The notes under the pieces were generated by a model. The model saw only the letters and a program-made list of their open reading frames with translations. It was not told the origin of the DNA and made no database searches. Positions 25,581 through 37,741 of a stretch of 64,000 nt of DNA are shown here, piece by piece (the stretch's first letter is position 1; each line of letters starts with the position of its first letter). Made by a program: the position numbers and the translations under genes. The stretch is taken from positions 1,240,001 through 1,304,000 of the forward strand of contig NC_085851.1 in assembly GCF_020906515.1 (NCBI RefSeq). Reading direction: 5' to 3'. This stretch comes from Vanrija pseudolonga (Eukaryota > Basidiomycota > Tremellomycetes > Trichosporonales > Trichosporonaceae).

Positions 25581-26272
25581 GGAGCCGTGTCACAGTCGGT
25601 GCGTTCGCGACGTGACGCGTCGACGCGTCGCGTCCCACCGACCCTCAATACATTAAAACATGGTTAAACCAGCAAGGGCCCCCTGTGCCTAGTTAGTCAG
25701 TAGCGCGCCCCATCATTCCATTCCTGTGAGCAAGATGCATGTGATCGGCGTAAACACAGCCCGCCCCGTCCGGCAGGGCGCACGAGAGACGTTGGAACTA
25801 CAGTGCACGAGAAGCGGAGATTGCAGAGAGAGAGAGAGAGGTAGAGGTACGATGTGGAAGGACATGTTTTGGACACACAAGCAGAAGAATGGGTGGTAAA
25901 AGTGACGATAGCGATGGAGATTAGATGACAATGTGTATGAGCGCGTGTGGGGAATTGGCTGAACAGGCGCTTAGTAGTGAAGGGTATCGGTGTGCGTGTG
26001 AATAATAGGAAATGATTGCGGGCTGCCTTCGACAAAAATGCGTGCGATGGGGCGATTACGACGACGCAAAGGAATCGTCGGGTTGGATTATGTCGTGCAG
26101 AATAGTCAATGGTCGTTGCCGCCGGCGTGCTTGGATGATTGTTGTACACTGGTCGTCGGCAGGGGGTTTCGTTAACGTGCGTCCCAAACGTGAAGTGGGC
26201 GGCGTGTGTTCTGGGGGATGGAGACGGTTGTGGACGCCGAGTCGGTCCATGGGGATTGCCCCGGGGGCGGTC
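25581..26272. other. Convergent 3' region of PDC1 and the Rab-like gene
   Basis: 692 bases between two stop codons that face each other. A (GA)8-type run lies at about 25825-25840. No gene is seen. Confidence 0.5.
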
Positions 26273-28774
26273 TTAGGCGCAGCAGCCAAACCGGCCCTTG
26301 GCCTTGTTTGCGGCTTGGTTCTTGGACGGGTCGGTAAGCATAACGCTGTTCTTTCTTCTGAGCGACCTCTCGCGCTCAATCTTGTCCTTGCGCTCAACCA
26401 AGGCACTGGAGATGGAGCGGCACATGATCTCGACGCCCTCCCCAGTGAGGGACGAGACCTCGCCGAGGCGGATGCCCTCGATTTCCACGCCCCACTGGAC
26501 CTCGTTCGGCGTCGACGCGTCATCCTCGTCATCGCTACCGTAGAGACGAGAGTCGCGACCGAGGCTGCCACCGCGAGCACGGCCAGGGCGGAGAAAGTTG
26601 GACGACTGCGAGAACGCCGAGGTACCAGCAGTTAGGCGGTCGGCCGAGCCACCACGCACATTGGCACCAAATTCTTCAAGTGCGTCCGCTGCCCTGGGTC
26701 CCTCGCCCCGGCCCCACGCTCGGTTCGTGGTCCAGTCGTCGCTGCGCTTGCGCGGCAGATCATTACCGAGCATGGGTGAGCTCTCGGTCCGTGCACGCAT
26801 CGGGGAACGGAGCGTGGGCGAGCGAGCGACCGACACTGGATTGGCTTCGGCCAACGAAGCAAGGTTTGTGACTGCCTCGCTCACGCTCGTAGTCCGTCCT
26901 AGTCCTAGGACACCCGAGATGGAGAACCGGTGGGACGAGTTGTGGCGCGAGGTGGCGGTGGCGCCCGCATTGACGGTCGAGGCGACCGCCGTCTCGGTGG
27001 TGGTTGCAAATGTCGGCAGCGCCATCTCTGGCGACTGCAGGGCATGAAAAGACACGCGCTGCTGGCGTCTAGGCAGGGGTTGGATCCGGTCAATAGGGGA
27101 CGTCGACTGCGAGGCCGACCCCGACGACGTGGTGAGACTCGCAGGGAAGTGGACTGTTGGCACTGGTGTCGGAGCCACCAGGGTCGGTGCGGCCGTCGAG
27201 GCCTGAGATGACGCAGGCGAGTGGTCGAAATCGGCGAAATCGGACACACTGGCCATGAGCGACGCGAGGCCGTGCATAGAATGAGGTCTCGTGCGAGGAG
27301 GCGACGCGCCGATGGACGAATCGGTTCTGGCCCGCGTTGAAGTGCTTCGGAACAGACTGCGGCCCGTTGGCGAGAGCACCTCTGGCAGCCCTTCAGGCTC
27401 TGGTGGTGGCGGTTTCAGCCATGTCCGAATCGTCCTTCGAGCCTCTCCAAAGCTAAGGAATAGAGTTAGCTCTGAAACAGCGACACCTTGCGCTCAGACT
27501 CACGTTACTGCCCTTTGACGCTCGAGGTCAATCTTGGCACCAACAACGTAGATGAGCATGTCCTTGGACGCCTTGCCTCCTAGCTCCTCGAGCCACGATC
27601 GGACGTCTTGAAAGCTCTTGCGGTCGGTGATGTCGTAGACGAGGATACAGACATGAGCTCCGCGATAGTATATTGGCGCCATGGATCGGAATCGTTCCTG
27701 CCCAGCAGTGTCCCAGATCTGCAGCTTGACAGGGACACCATTGTGCACGAGCTTTCGCTTGTAGAGCGAGCCGTCGAGTGATGCAGGGGCCGGGATGGCG
27801 GAGAAGGACCCTGTTGTAAGACGGAGGATGAGCGACGTCTTGCCAACGCCCTGTGATCCTAGAAGAACGACCTTTGCTTCCAGCCCATCAGGGCCTCCGT
27901 AGTCGAGGTCGTTATCCACCTCGGATGATGCTCCGGGGAAGATGCGCGGTGGGGTTGACGACTCGACACCTAGTCTGCGCAGGTCGCGACGGGCCGTCGC
28001 TGATGGGTGCTCGTTCGCGATGGTGGGGTAGCGTATGAGCTTTGCTCCACCAGTCGATCGCAAGCGTGTGCGCGAATCGGCACTCCTGCTCTCTTGCATT
28101 CGGACGGAAGCCGGACCGGCAGTCCCGCTAGTGGCCATGGTGGAGCGACGCTGCGTTCGTGGTCTGTCTTGCTCGCGATCTCGGTCCACACGACTCTGCT
28201 GTCGTGTGCGCGTTGTCGTCGTCGAAGCTCGGCTCAGATTCGGCTGCGTCTCGGAACGGGGGAGGCCTGGGCCACCCTTTGGCGGAGACGGGGAGCGCTG
28301 GTTATCCACAATCGGGACGTTTGTATCGATGACCGATGGTCCTCCTCTCCCTCCTGTGCTTTCGTTTGTGCTAGGTGATGAAGAGCTCGATGCAGGCGAG
28401 GTACCGAGATCGAGGTTCTCATAAACGTAGCGCGGCGCGTCGTCTGCCGGGGGCGCGATGGGGACCATCTGAACGGGGAAGAGAACTTTGCCTGTTGGTG
28501 GAGATGGATCGGGCGTTGGCGGCATGGAAGCTTTGACGACCACGTCGGGTGGCGTCAGCCTCTGCGGACGAGGTTGAGCGAGCGAGGGGGCTGTTGACGA
28601 GCTTGCGGCCTGAACTGGGAAGGGTTGTGGTGGTGGTGGAGCCTGGAAGGTGGGGAAGCCAGCTGCACGCTCCTGCTGCCGTGGAGTGGCCAGAGCTGAT
28701 GACGAGCCAGAAGGCAATGGGAACGAGTCTGGTTCTCGTGATGGCGGCAGGACGGGCGGAGTGACAACCATCAT
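26273..28774 (-). CDS. Oversized Rab-like small GTPase, 816 aa
   Basis: Two exons (28774-27504, 27452-26273). Residues 1-298 are Ser/Pro/Arg-rich and look disordered. A Ras-superfamily G domain starts near residue 299: G1 GSQGVGKTS, G3 WDTAGQER, YYRGAHVCILVYDIT, and a G4 that reads GAKID, where NKxD is usual, so the Asn is replaced by Ala. The intron falls just after this point. About 320 low-complexity residues (Ser/Thr/Pro/Arg) then interrupt the domain before GEVSSLTGEGVE, which looks like the G5 SAK loop and the last helix. The end, GRFGCCA, has two cysteines suited to prenylation. Rab proteins direct vesicle traffic. The split G domain, huge extension and altered G4 are unlike canonical Rabs, whose length is about 200 residues. 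Confidence 0.85.
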
Positions 28775-31489
28775 GGTTGCTACCGGCGTTTGCTTTGCGA
28801 GCTAAGAGGCCGGGATGGTGAGAGCCGCCACTGAGGGTGGGAAGTCGCTGCTGATTGCTTCACAGAATGGGCAGATGAGCAAAACGACAAGGGGGGGTGA
28901 AGAGTTTTGCGTGCAGCGCGTGTCTGTCTGTCTGGGTTGCGGTCCGAGCGTCAGTGTCGCGGTCGGCGCGGTCGGGACAAAGTTGGGAGTGAACGCGACG
29001 AAAGGGAAGTGCACACGGACGCTGCACTCCCTCGACGCCGAACAGGTCTGAGCGCCGTATACGGCAACCAAGCAAAGGGGGGACAGTGCACAAGTGGCAA
29101 CACTAATTGGGCCGAAGGAGCAATGTACGCACCTGGAATCAGCGTCGTGCGGGGCAGACGTTGTGATGCACTGCGATGACGCAGACGTTGTGGGGGAGCC
29201 GGGACGGGAGCCAGGCCAGACGTACGTTTGCCGTATGGTACGCTGCGCGGTTTTGCTAGAGGAGTCGAGTTGGGCGACGCTCAGCTTTACGAGATTGCGT
29301 TCGATGCAAGTTTAGAACTTGGATCTGAGTGATTTTGATGGCCGAATGCGGCGCGACGAGAGTGGACCTGCCACTGGGATAGGGTGCGAGATGGCGGGGG
29401 GGGAGGGTGGGCGCGCGTGGGCGAGTGCGATAGCTGAATTTGTCAACACGAGTTGGTATGGTTTGGCTTGTCAACAGTGTGCTCCTGCTTTGTGCTCGCT
29501 CTGCTCATCGGTTTGCACCGGTGCGGGCAGACCGTGTTCGCCCTGACGCCGCTGACGCCCTGGCGCTAAGACGGAGCAGACGGATTGGGCAGTCCGCGTC
29601 GGCGGACGGACGTGTGTGTGATGGCGAGGGCGGGGAAGAGAGTAGCACAAGCAGTGGCAAGTGGGACGAGGAGCAAGTGTAGAGGACAGGGAGGTTGCCC
29701 ATCCCTCCGTCAAACACACTCACCTGCAATGTACAGTCCCGGTAAGTACCTAGCTGGTGGGGAATCTAGTCGGTGGCGGGGATGGAATGGGACGAGGAAG
29801 GCTGATGCGACCGCCGCGGTATCGATGCAGTCTCGCCGTCAGTCGTCACTGGCGTCCTTTCTGGCGGTATGCAGCGTGTGGAGCGCGTGCGTACAAGGTG
29901 CAGCGAGACGAGGCTAGCAGTGTGACGCCAGTAGCGGTACAGTGACAGGCGGGACGGACAAAAGATTTCGTGGGGGGAGGGGGAGGAGGTTGTGAGGGAG
30001 GACGGTGCAAACGTTGTTGGCGGATACACAATCGTCGTGCGCCGAGCGAGCGAGCGAGAGGGGGGCGATGTGCGGGGCGGGGGGACGAGTAGCGAGCGGT
30101 GATGTCAAGTGACGAGCGAGCGACGAGGGCGAGCCGAACGCCGAGGACGACGTTAGAGTGGACGTTCGGCGGTGTTTGTCGACGAGCAAGCAGCGAGCCA
30201 CCTTGGCGGGAAATTTCTCCCAGCCTCGCACGGGTGTGAGGACACGCCGGAACTGGGTGGCGGCAGATTGCTCGGCGTGTGTCGACCTCGTCGTGGGCCC
30301 GAGTGTGGGGCAAAGTGGAGACGATGCAAGGTGGTGGTGGTTTGGGTGTGTGTGTGTGTGTGTGTGTGTTGCGACCTTGATGCAATTGAGTGGGCGGGAC
30401 CGGCAGGGTGCACTGCAGCGCGAGCCAGTGTGGCCCAGTGGAATGCGATTCGTGCTAGCAGAGGTGTTTAGGACAGAGTCAGGGACCAAAACTGCGGCGG
30501 CGGCGGCGACACCTTTCAAAAGTAACGATCGTGTGGAGGCGGGGAAAAGCTATGTGTCAGTTCGTGTCGTTTGTCGTCAATCGTCGTAAAGAACAAGATG
30601 GTCAAGAGAGAGAGACGACGACAAGACTGATTCCCACAAGTCGTGCACAATAGTGTGGAGCTACCTACGGGCGAGCGAGGGAGCCAGCGATCCACGACCA
30701 ACTATGCTGGCCAGCACAAACATGTCTCATGGGACGGGCTGGCTGGCTGGCACGCACCGATCCAGTGACGTCTGGGCATGGGCTCAAGCTGTGCGACCCC
30801 GGGAGACATATGCATCGTCAAGGTACCAACAGGGGGCTGATGTTTCGTCGCGCGTGCAAGGTGGCCCACGACAGATCACATGCAGGAGGAGCAGCAAGGC
30901 AGCAGCAGTTGCAGCGAGCGAGGGGAAGATGTGGCAAGACGGCGAGACGCAACGACGACGACGACGACCCGAGTCTTGATTCTAGTCCCTGAGTCACGAG
31001 GCACAACAAGCGCCAACTCAACTCGCCTTCCTTGCAAGCCGGCCATTTCCACCACAGCCAAAATCAAAAAATCAATCCATCACCCATGAAAGAAAATACC
31101 CGCGCGCACAGCCTTACAGCATCATTCGGGCTGCTGCGGGCCCCCGCGCCATACACACCCTTCTCCGACCCCTCTTGCCCACTCCGCCTCCCCCCTCATC
31201 TCACCCCGCAGTCGTCATTTAAACAGACTCCTGGCGGAAACACTGCCCGCTCTGCACCTTGAGCTGCACACTTGGCACATGCCGTGGAATGTGCTGATAC
31301 ACCACCACGCCACACCAGCCCGCGGCTATCAGCCGGCAAACAGGCACAAACATCAACTGGGCATTCATCATTAACAGCTAAGACAGCAGAAGCACACAAT
31401 GCTCTAATTCAGCCCCACGTGCACCTCACCCCTCTGGCAGATAGCTCCGGCAGCTCGCTCCTCTGCTCCTTGGCCTAGCTGCCCTCCGA
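28775..31489. other. Long non-coding stretch upstream of the Rab-like gene
   Basis: 2.7 kb between the Rab-like start and the PDS5 stop, both minus strand, with no open frame of recognisable family. It is rich in purine runs on the plus strand and includes a GT repeat. On the minus strand there are strong splice donors (GCAG|GTGAGTGTG near 29722 and CCAG|GTGCGTAC near 29130) and an acceptor CTCTTAG just upstream of the start near 28804, so 5' untranslated exons of the Rab-like gene are likely here. No gene on the plus strand is supported. Confidence 0.4.
30346..30369. repeat. (GT)12 microsatellite
   Basis: An uninterrupted run of 12 GT dinucleotides in the non-coding stretch upstream of the Rab-like gene. 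Confidence 0.95.
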
Positions 31490-34400
31490 CTACTCGTCTC
31501 CAATGTCGCTAAGTTCAGACTCGGTGTCTGTCTTTGCCACCGCCGCCTTGGCAGTAGCGGCACTCCTTCCCTTGCCCTTGCGCGCGACCGCACGTTTAGC
31601 CTTGGTCTGCGCAGGGTTTTAGCATCATTCCAATCTCACCTCATTCCTGAATTTCTCCTTGCTTTGCACCTTGCAGGCTGCTAGCAACTCACCTTGGCAC
31701 TACGCCGTCCGCCGCGCCCCATGACGGCATCCCCGTCCGCGTCGACCGCCTCCTCCTCCTCCTCCTCTTCCTCGGACGTAGCACGGCTAATTCCGTCCTC
31801 GTCCTCGCTGTCGCTCAATTCACTCTCCTCGTCGTCATCGTCATCATCGACATTTCTCTTGGTCGATGACCTTCGCTTCTTGCGAGGCGCCTTGGTGCCA
31901 TTCGTGCCGTTCCTGGATCGTTTACGGCCCTCGCTAGCGCCAGCTGCTCGTCTCTGAGATCTATTAGCACACGTGATCAAACTGTAACCAGGACGACTGA
32001 GAAACTCACACTTGAACTGGACGCAGTAGACGACTTGCGGCTGGCATTCCTGGCCCAAGTGACAACAGCGTCGCTCAGATACGAGCCACGGGACACTTGT
32101 TGGGCAATTTGTGGAGACGGCAGGTTGTTGAAGATGTCACTTGGCAGTCTAATCTTGCCGGGGAAGAGTGGGAGAGGCCATTGGTGATGGTGCGCCCGTC
32201 CGCGAATCAAGATTTGAGTCATCTCGCTCAACTTCCACAGGTTCTGCACAATTAGCGGCGATCTCGGAATAACTACCCACAATGCTGGGAGACAATGCCG
32301 CTTCCCGCTCCCATTCCGTCTCGTCGTCAGAGTCGGCCGTGGCACGCTGGTTGGCACAATCGGCGAATAGTCTCAACTTGTCGTCGTCAATGTCCTCGCC
32401 GATCACACAGACAGTCTTGAGCTTGTTCGCAATCGTGAACAACAGCGAGACATTGTCTCGTCTGGCGACACAATCGAGGAACATTTCGATGAACTGCCCA
32501 GTCATTCTCAACCCAGCCTCGTTACCCTCGTCGGGGTGCAGAGACGGATGTCCCGCCAGCAACCTCAACAGACGGGCCAGCGGCATCTCCACACGGTCAA
32601 TTCGAACATCGGCGGCAAGGCTAGCGCAGCTGCGAACGACCCCCAGCATGATGCTCCGTCCCTAATCGTCAGCTAGCGTACATTCCGTCCTACTCACAAG
32701 CGCAACGTTCTCCGGCTCTGGGTCCGCGGCCACAAGCACGGGAAGCACATTCCACTTGGGCAAGAGTCGTTGGGGGCGGAGGACATCGGCAAGCTTTCGA
32801 AGCATGCCGTTGCGAACCCCAAAGTTTTCGTCTTGCATGATTTCAGCGATGCTGGGGAACTCGTTCGAAATCGCCTTGTCAAACGCTCGAACATGTGCCA
32901 GCTTGATGATGCAGAAAGCCGCTCGCAGGCGCATGTGGCACCGTGTACGTCCACTGTTGCCGTGTCAGCGCCACTGATCAGACAACCTGTACTCACCCCT
33001 CGTTCGAGTCATCGCTTACTCTGCCCTCGTTCTGGAGGACTTGGGACAAAAGGTTGACGGTGGGGCCGATCAGCTCGACTGCATTGCGCTCACGCCCCCA
33101 GCCAATGAGTCGGTGAGTGCAGACACGCATGCCCAGGAGCTTGGCACGATCAAGAGTGTCAAGTTCGTCCTCAGAGACCCACTGCCCATCATCGTCCTCC
33201 TCTGACGTTGAAGGGCGCAGCATGACCTCGTTCAAGATGAAGGAGATGATCTCGGCCGTCTTCGTCTCAAAGGCGACTGGCACGGAGAGTGCGAGCTCGC
33301 TGCTAGCCTTGAGTAGCGGCAAGATGGTTTCGTCGTCATTCTCCTGGAGACCGTCCCAGATGGACTAGTCTTGTCAGCTTGGGACACCAGCACGAAACTT
33401 ACGTCGACCAGCTCAGTAGCGGCCAGCTCCTCGCTGCAGTACGCAATGAAGCGCGCGGCAAACTTTGCTTGCCGAGGCGTGCCAGAGACAGCAAGCTTCT
33501 GGGCCCTCTCAAGAGTCTTCTTGTCGGATGGGCCAGCAGACTTGTCCCACTTGGTGAGTGCGGCAATGCCCTGCATGGCAATCTCCACGACCTTGTCGTT
33601 CTTCTTGTCCACAAGAGACACGGAGAGGGTGGCGACGTGGGTGTGGTACATTGGCGCACACTCCTTGGCAATCAGAGCAAGGTAGCGAGCAGCCACGGTC
33701 TTGATCTGGACTGATCGAGGGCCATCAGCCTTCCCCAGGCGCTTGAGGAGTGGCCCAATGCTCGAGAGGTTGATCACGTTCCATGCCGCAGCGTCAATGA
33801 GCGTGGTAAACGTCTCCAGGATGCTGGTGTGAGACTGCTCGATGCGGCGAAGCAGCTCATTCTTCGCCTTGACAATGGCACGCAGGTCGGAGTCGCGCGA
33901 CACGAGCGCCTTGAACAGCTTGTACAGGCGGGGCTCGTTCACATCCGCGAACTTCTCCAGATCCTTGCGAGCCTTCTCAGGCTCACCAAAGAGCTTGTCT
34001 GCAGAGGCGTTAGACATTGCAGACCACTAGCTCAAGTGTACTCACGGCTGATAATGTCGATCACGTAGTTCAGCTTGTCCTTGACATTGTCGGATGCCTT
34101 CGACTCGTTCACGCCGCCCTGTGATGTGTCAGTGCGGCGCCATCATGAGGTCCTTAGCCCTCACGTTGTGCGCTTCGCAGAGGTCGATGTAGGCGCCGTA
34201 GGGTGAGCCACCGCTGAGCAGGTCAGAAAGAGAACGAGGCATGAAACGTACCGAGCATAGCCCACAAGACCCGTCATGTTATCGAGACTCTTCAACGCGT
34301 TCTCGTCAAGGCCACCATCAGTTCTGGTGTCGGCGCCATCAACAGTACTTCTTAGGGACGTGTCGAGGTGCGAGGCGACAAGTAGGAAGCGGTCGACCCA

Positions 34401-36192
34401 GGCCTGCTCGTCATCCGGCTTGGCAGGAAGCGGAACAATGTGCGTCTTGAACCCGGAGACGATGTGTGACCTGAGACTGTCAGAGCGGCACGGCGTGCTG
34501 CAACTCACTTGAGCTCTGGAGTGGCATCCTTGCGGAACAGCACCAGGAGCATCTCATAAGGGATCCAGCCAAAGTGGGTGATCGCTTCCTCGCTTCCAGC
34601 TTCGCTGTGACAAGTCAGCTGCGCCCACACATGGGTTTTCACGCCACCTACATTTCCGACGAGGCCAAGTGCCAGAGCCGTCCAAGGGCGTTGATGGCCT
34701 CGGTGTGCACGGAAGCCTTCTTGTCGCTCATGCGGCCCGAGACAGCCTCCAGCAGGCGGAGGCTGACATTCCGAAGAGCCGTCTCGTAGTCGACAGACCC
34801 GACCACCTTGCAGATGGCCGCTCGAACCTTCTCCTCCGAGTCCTGGATTCGGTCGATGAGGTCGTTCTCGAGCTCCTCGCGCGCGTTGGACTGATGGACC
34901 AAGATGCCGCCTGCGGCCTCCACCCACGCGAGACGTACAGCGAGCGCCTTGTCGACCTTGCGGCCCAGCCAGGCACGCCATGTGGATGGGTAGCCCCTGG
35001 CAATGTCGACAACACCGCCAGAGACCACTGGCCTCTCGGCAAACATGATGCCGAGGGTCTCGGTCGATAGGCGACGAAGAGGGACCTCGTCGGCAGCTCG
35101 AAGGTTCTCCTCCAGTAACGGGATGACGTTCATCAAGAGGGTCGGGGCGTTGCGGAAGATGGCTAGCAAGACCTTGTGCGAGTCTTGCAGGACGGTAACG
35201 TCGGACGGGGAAGGGTCGCGGCCGTGCTGGAGCTGGATCTCCGAAAAGTGCTAGCACGTCAGCAAAGGTCTGCTCGCGCCGCACTCACCGCATACACTGG
35301 TCGCTGCAGTTTGAGCGCGCTCCTGTTGCAGACGTCGACGACGAGCTGGAATGAGAGGTTGTCTGGTGTTGAGCCGTGTGTTTCAAACTGGCTGAAGATG
35401 CTCTCCATGACTCCTGATGGGACAGATTCGGTCTCGTTGAGCACCTCGGTGAGGATGCTACTCAAGTGGCGAATGAGGTTCTTGCTCATGTCGGGTCTGG
35501 ACAAGTCAGTCGCGCCCCAGGATCATCACGTACCGCACAATGTCCACAAACGACTCGAAGTAGGTCGTGATCAGGTCGTCGGCACCAGGCAGGTCGCAGA
35601 TGAGGACGATACTCTTGATCGTCGCCAGGCTGTCGAGGAGATACACATACTCGTTGTAGTAGGGGATCTCAGTGATGCGCCCACCAGTGAGCGTGGTCTG
35701 GTTGTCCGCATTCGCGTTGGATTTCTTGCTTGGGGCGAGAGGACGCGTCGTGTTGGGCGTGTACTTGAGATTCTGGGTGATCTGGACGATGAAGAACTGG
35801 AAGATGTCACGCAGCTCTTCCTCGCTGTACTCTGCGTCGGGGGCGTAGAGGCGGAGGATGTCGGCGAGGCAGCAGGCAGCGTACGCCTTGACTCCACGGC
35901 TAGTCTGGTCAGCGACGCGTATTGTTGTTGTTGTTGTGACTCACTCCTTGTGGTGGAGGATGACGGGGTTGATGAGCTGCTTGCGGACCGCGTCTAGGCT
36001 CTTGATGTCTGTACCATCCTGCTCGAGTCCCTTGAGCGCGATATGCAGTGTCTGGTTGTCAGCTGGCGGCGAGGCAATTGCTCTGCCCACCTTGAGTCGC
36101 TTGAGGAGGCCGTCTGCGCCAGCACCCTTGCCCGACTGAACGAGCTTTTCGTTAAAGTCGAGCCTTTTGAGCTTTGCCGCGCGTGGAGGCAT
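31490..36192 (-). CDS. PDS5: Sister chromatid cohesion regulator Pds5
   Basis: A cohesin-associated HEAT-repeat protein that controls cohesin loading, release and acetylation. The N-terminus is basic (MPPRAAKLKRLDFNEKLV). The conserved early block follows: GVKAYAACCLADILRLYAPDAEYSEEELRDIFQFF, then ITEIPYYNEYVYLLDSLATIKSIVLI. More than 1000 residues of helical repeats follow, split by about ten short introns. Typical Pds5 segments include RRLSTETLGIMFAE and LVSRDSDLRAIVKAKNELLRRI. The C-terminal tail is low complexity: basic RKRSRNGTNGTKAPRKKRRSS, then acidic (DDDDDDEESELSDSEDEDG and a run of Glu), then a Lys/Arg/Ala segment ending in ESELSDIGDE. This acidic and basic tail is usual for Pds5. 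It is divergent from the unknown gene at 36644. Confidence 0.92.
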
Positions 36193-36643
36193 GTTGAAGG
36201 GTGATACGCGTCAGTCGCTGTGCGACTGGAAGAGGTGTTGAAATGTATCGAGGGTGCGAGTCGAGTGGGAAGTGAGGAAGGGGGAGGGAAGGTTGTTGTT
36301 GAGAATCGAGACAAGGTCGGCGCGTGATGCAAGACTGTGTGTCTAGGCCCGTGGTGGTCCAGTCACTTGGCCATTCCATCAGACCCCGCCGCCCGCCCCG
36401 CCGCTCGCTCCCCGTTTGATTTCAGCAGCAGCGACGCGTCGAGGGCCGGCCACTGCACGCGCGCTCATTTCGCCACCAAGGAAATTTGATCCCGTCATGT
36501 TTGCGTCCTCTGTACGCGTCAAAGGGAAGGCCATGAGGCCAGCCATGCCAGCCAGGCCGCGCTTGCATGACGCCGACGACGGCCACCAGCTATATACTTT
36601 GGTCTCTCAATCAGCAACAACATTTCGGCCATCGACTGCCCCA
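36193..36643. other. Divergent promoter of PDS5 and the acidic unknown gene
   Basis: 451 bases between start codons that face away from each other, with a TATATA box near the right end. No further gene is seen. Confidence 0.5.
36591..36596 (+). promoter_or_regulatory. TATA box of the acidic unknown gene
   Basis: TATATA lies 53 bases upstream of the ATG at 36644. It argues against using the in-frame start sites further upstream. Confidence 0.5.
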
Positions 36644-37535
36644 ATGCTCTCCCTCTCACAAAGACGGGCAAGCATGCCTCGCTCATCATCACCACTCAAC
36701 CCGCATCGCTCGTCATCCCCGCCCATGTCGAGCCCAACACCTGCGCCTCACCCTTCCCTGCCCCTGCACTTCTCCTCGCCGACTAGGCCATCATCCTCCA
36801 CACCGTCGCGCTCGCACTCGGCCCCGCGCCCATTATCGGCAAGATACACGCGTCCGACGGCGCCGCGCCGCACGTCAGGCTCAGGATCCCTCTCCTCGCC
36901 TGATCTCTTTGGCGGCGAGCCTGGCACGACGCCGACAGAGACGGCCATGTGGAAGGAAAAGCTCCAGCGCCGGATACAGGACCGCGCGCGCCGCAAGAAG
37001 GCGCACGACGCCGACATTGCCCGCCGGCGCGGTAACGAGAGCGACGAGTATGTGGACGACGACGAGGCGGAGCGGCGAGCACAGGAGGAAGACGAGGAGG
37101 TGGGTTACTGAGCACACGTGCGAGTGCTGACGCCAGATCTTCCGCCGCCTCATGGTCCTCCAGCGCAGGCGGGAGGAGCACGCCGCGCTCGTGTCACACG
37201 AAGTCGAGACGGGCGGTTCGGACCCCAACCTCCCCGACTTTTGGGAGGACGAGCTCGACGCCTTTGCGGCCGAAGAGCGGCGTCTCCTCCGCCACCTTGA
37301 CGACGACGAGTACGAGTACACAATACCCGAGGAGACGGAGGAGGAGCTCTGGGAGCTCGAGGCGAGCGCGGCTGAAGAGGCCGAACGCGAGGCTGAAGAG
37401 ATCGCCGTCGCCATGCGCGTCGAGGAAGAGATGCGCATGAGAGCCGCCAATCCCCATGTCCACGTTACCGACTACGACCAGATGTTCTCCGCGCCGGTCG
37501 ACTTTGACATGGACGACGCGATGGACGTCGAGTAG
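36644..37535 (+). CDS. Unknown protein, 284 aa, Ser/Pro-rich then acidic coiled
   Basis: Two exons (36644-37099, 37137-37535) joined in phase 0 by a GTGGGT...GCCAG intron. The first about 90 residues are Ser/Pro-rich (RSSSPLNPHRSSSPP and similar) and probably disordered. A basic helix follows (WKEKLQRRIQDRARRKKAHD), then an acidic region with long Glu/Ala runs, including PNLPDFWEDELDAFAAEERR and EETEEELWELEASAAEEAE. The WKEKL...R motif and the acidic ELWELE region are weakly like the RPA-interacting protein family, but I would not name it on that. No membrane or signal segment is seen. The start is set by the TATA box at 36591. Confidence 0.7.
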
Positions 37536-37741
37536 AGAGCCACACGCCGCGACGACGGACTCCCCACCCTTGCGCAATCAAGGCCTGCGCCAAACACCAG
37601 TTGTATTGTACCATGTCTCCCCTCATTGCATCATCCCCTGTCAATAGTGTTTCAATAGCATATGCATTCTGCGATGGTGGTTTTGGAGGTGGCGAGATCT
37701 GCATGAGGAGACCAGTCCCGCGTCGTCGTCGGTCAAAGGAC

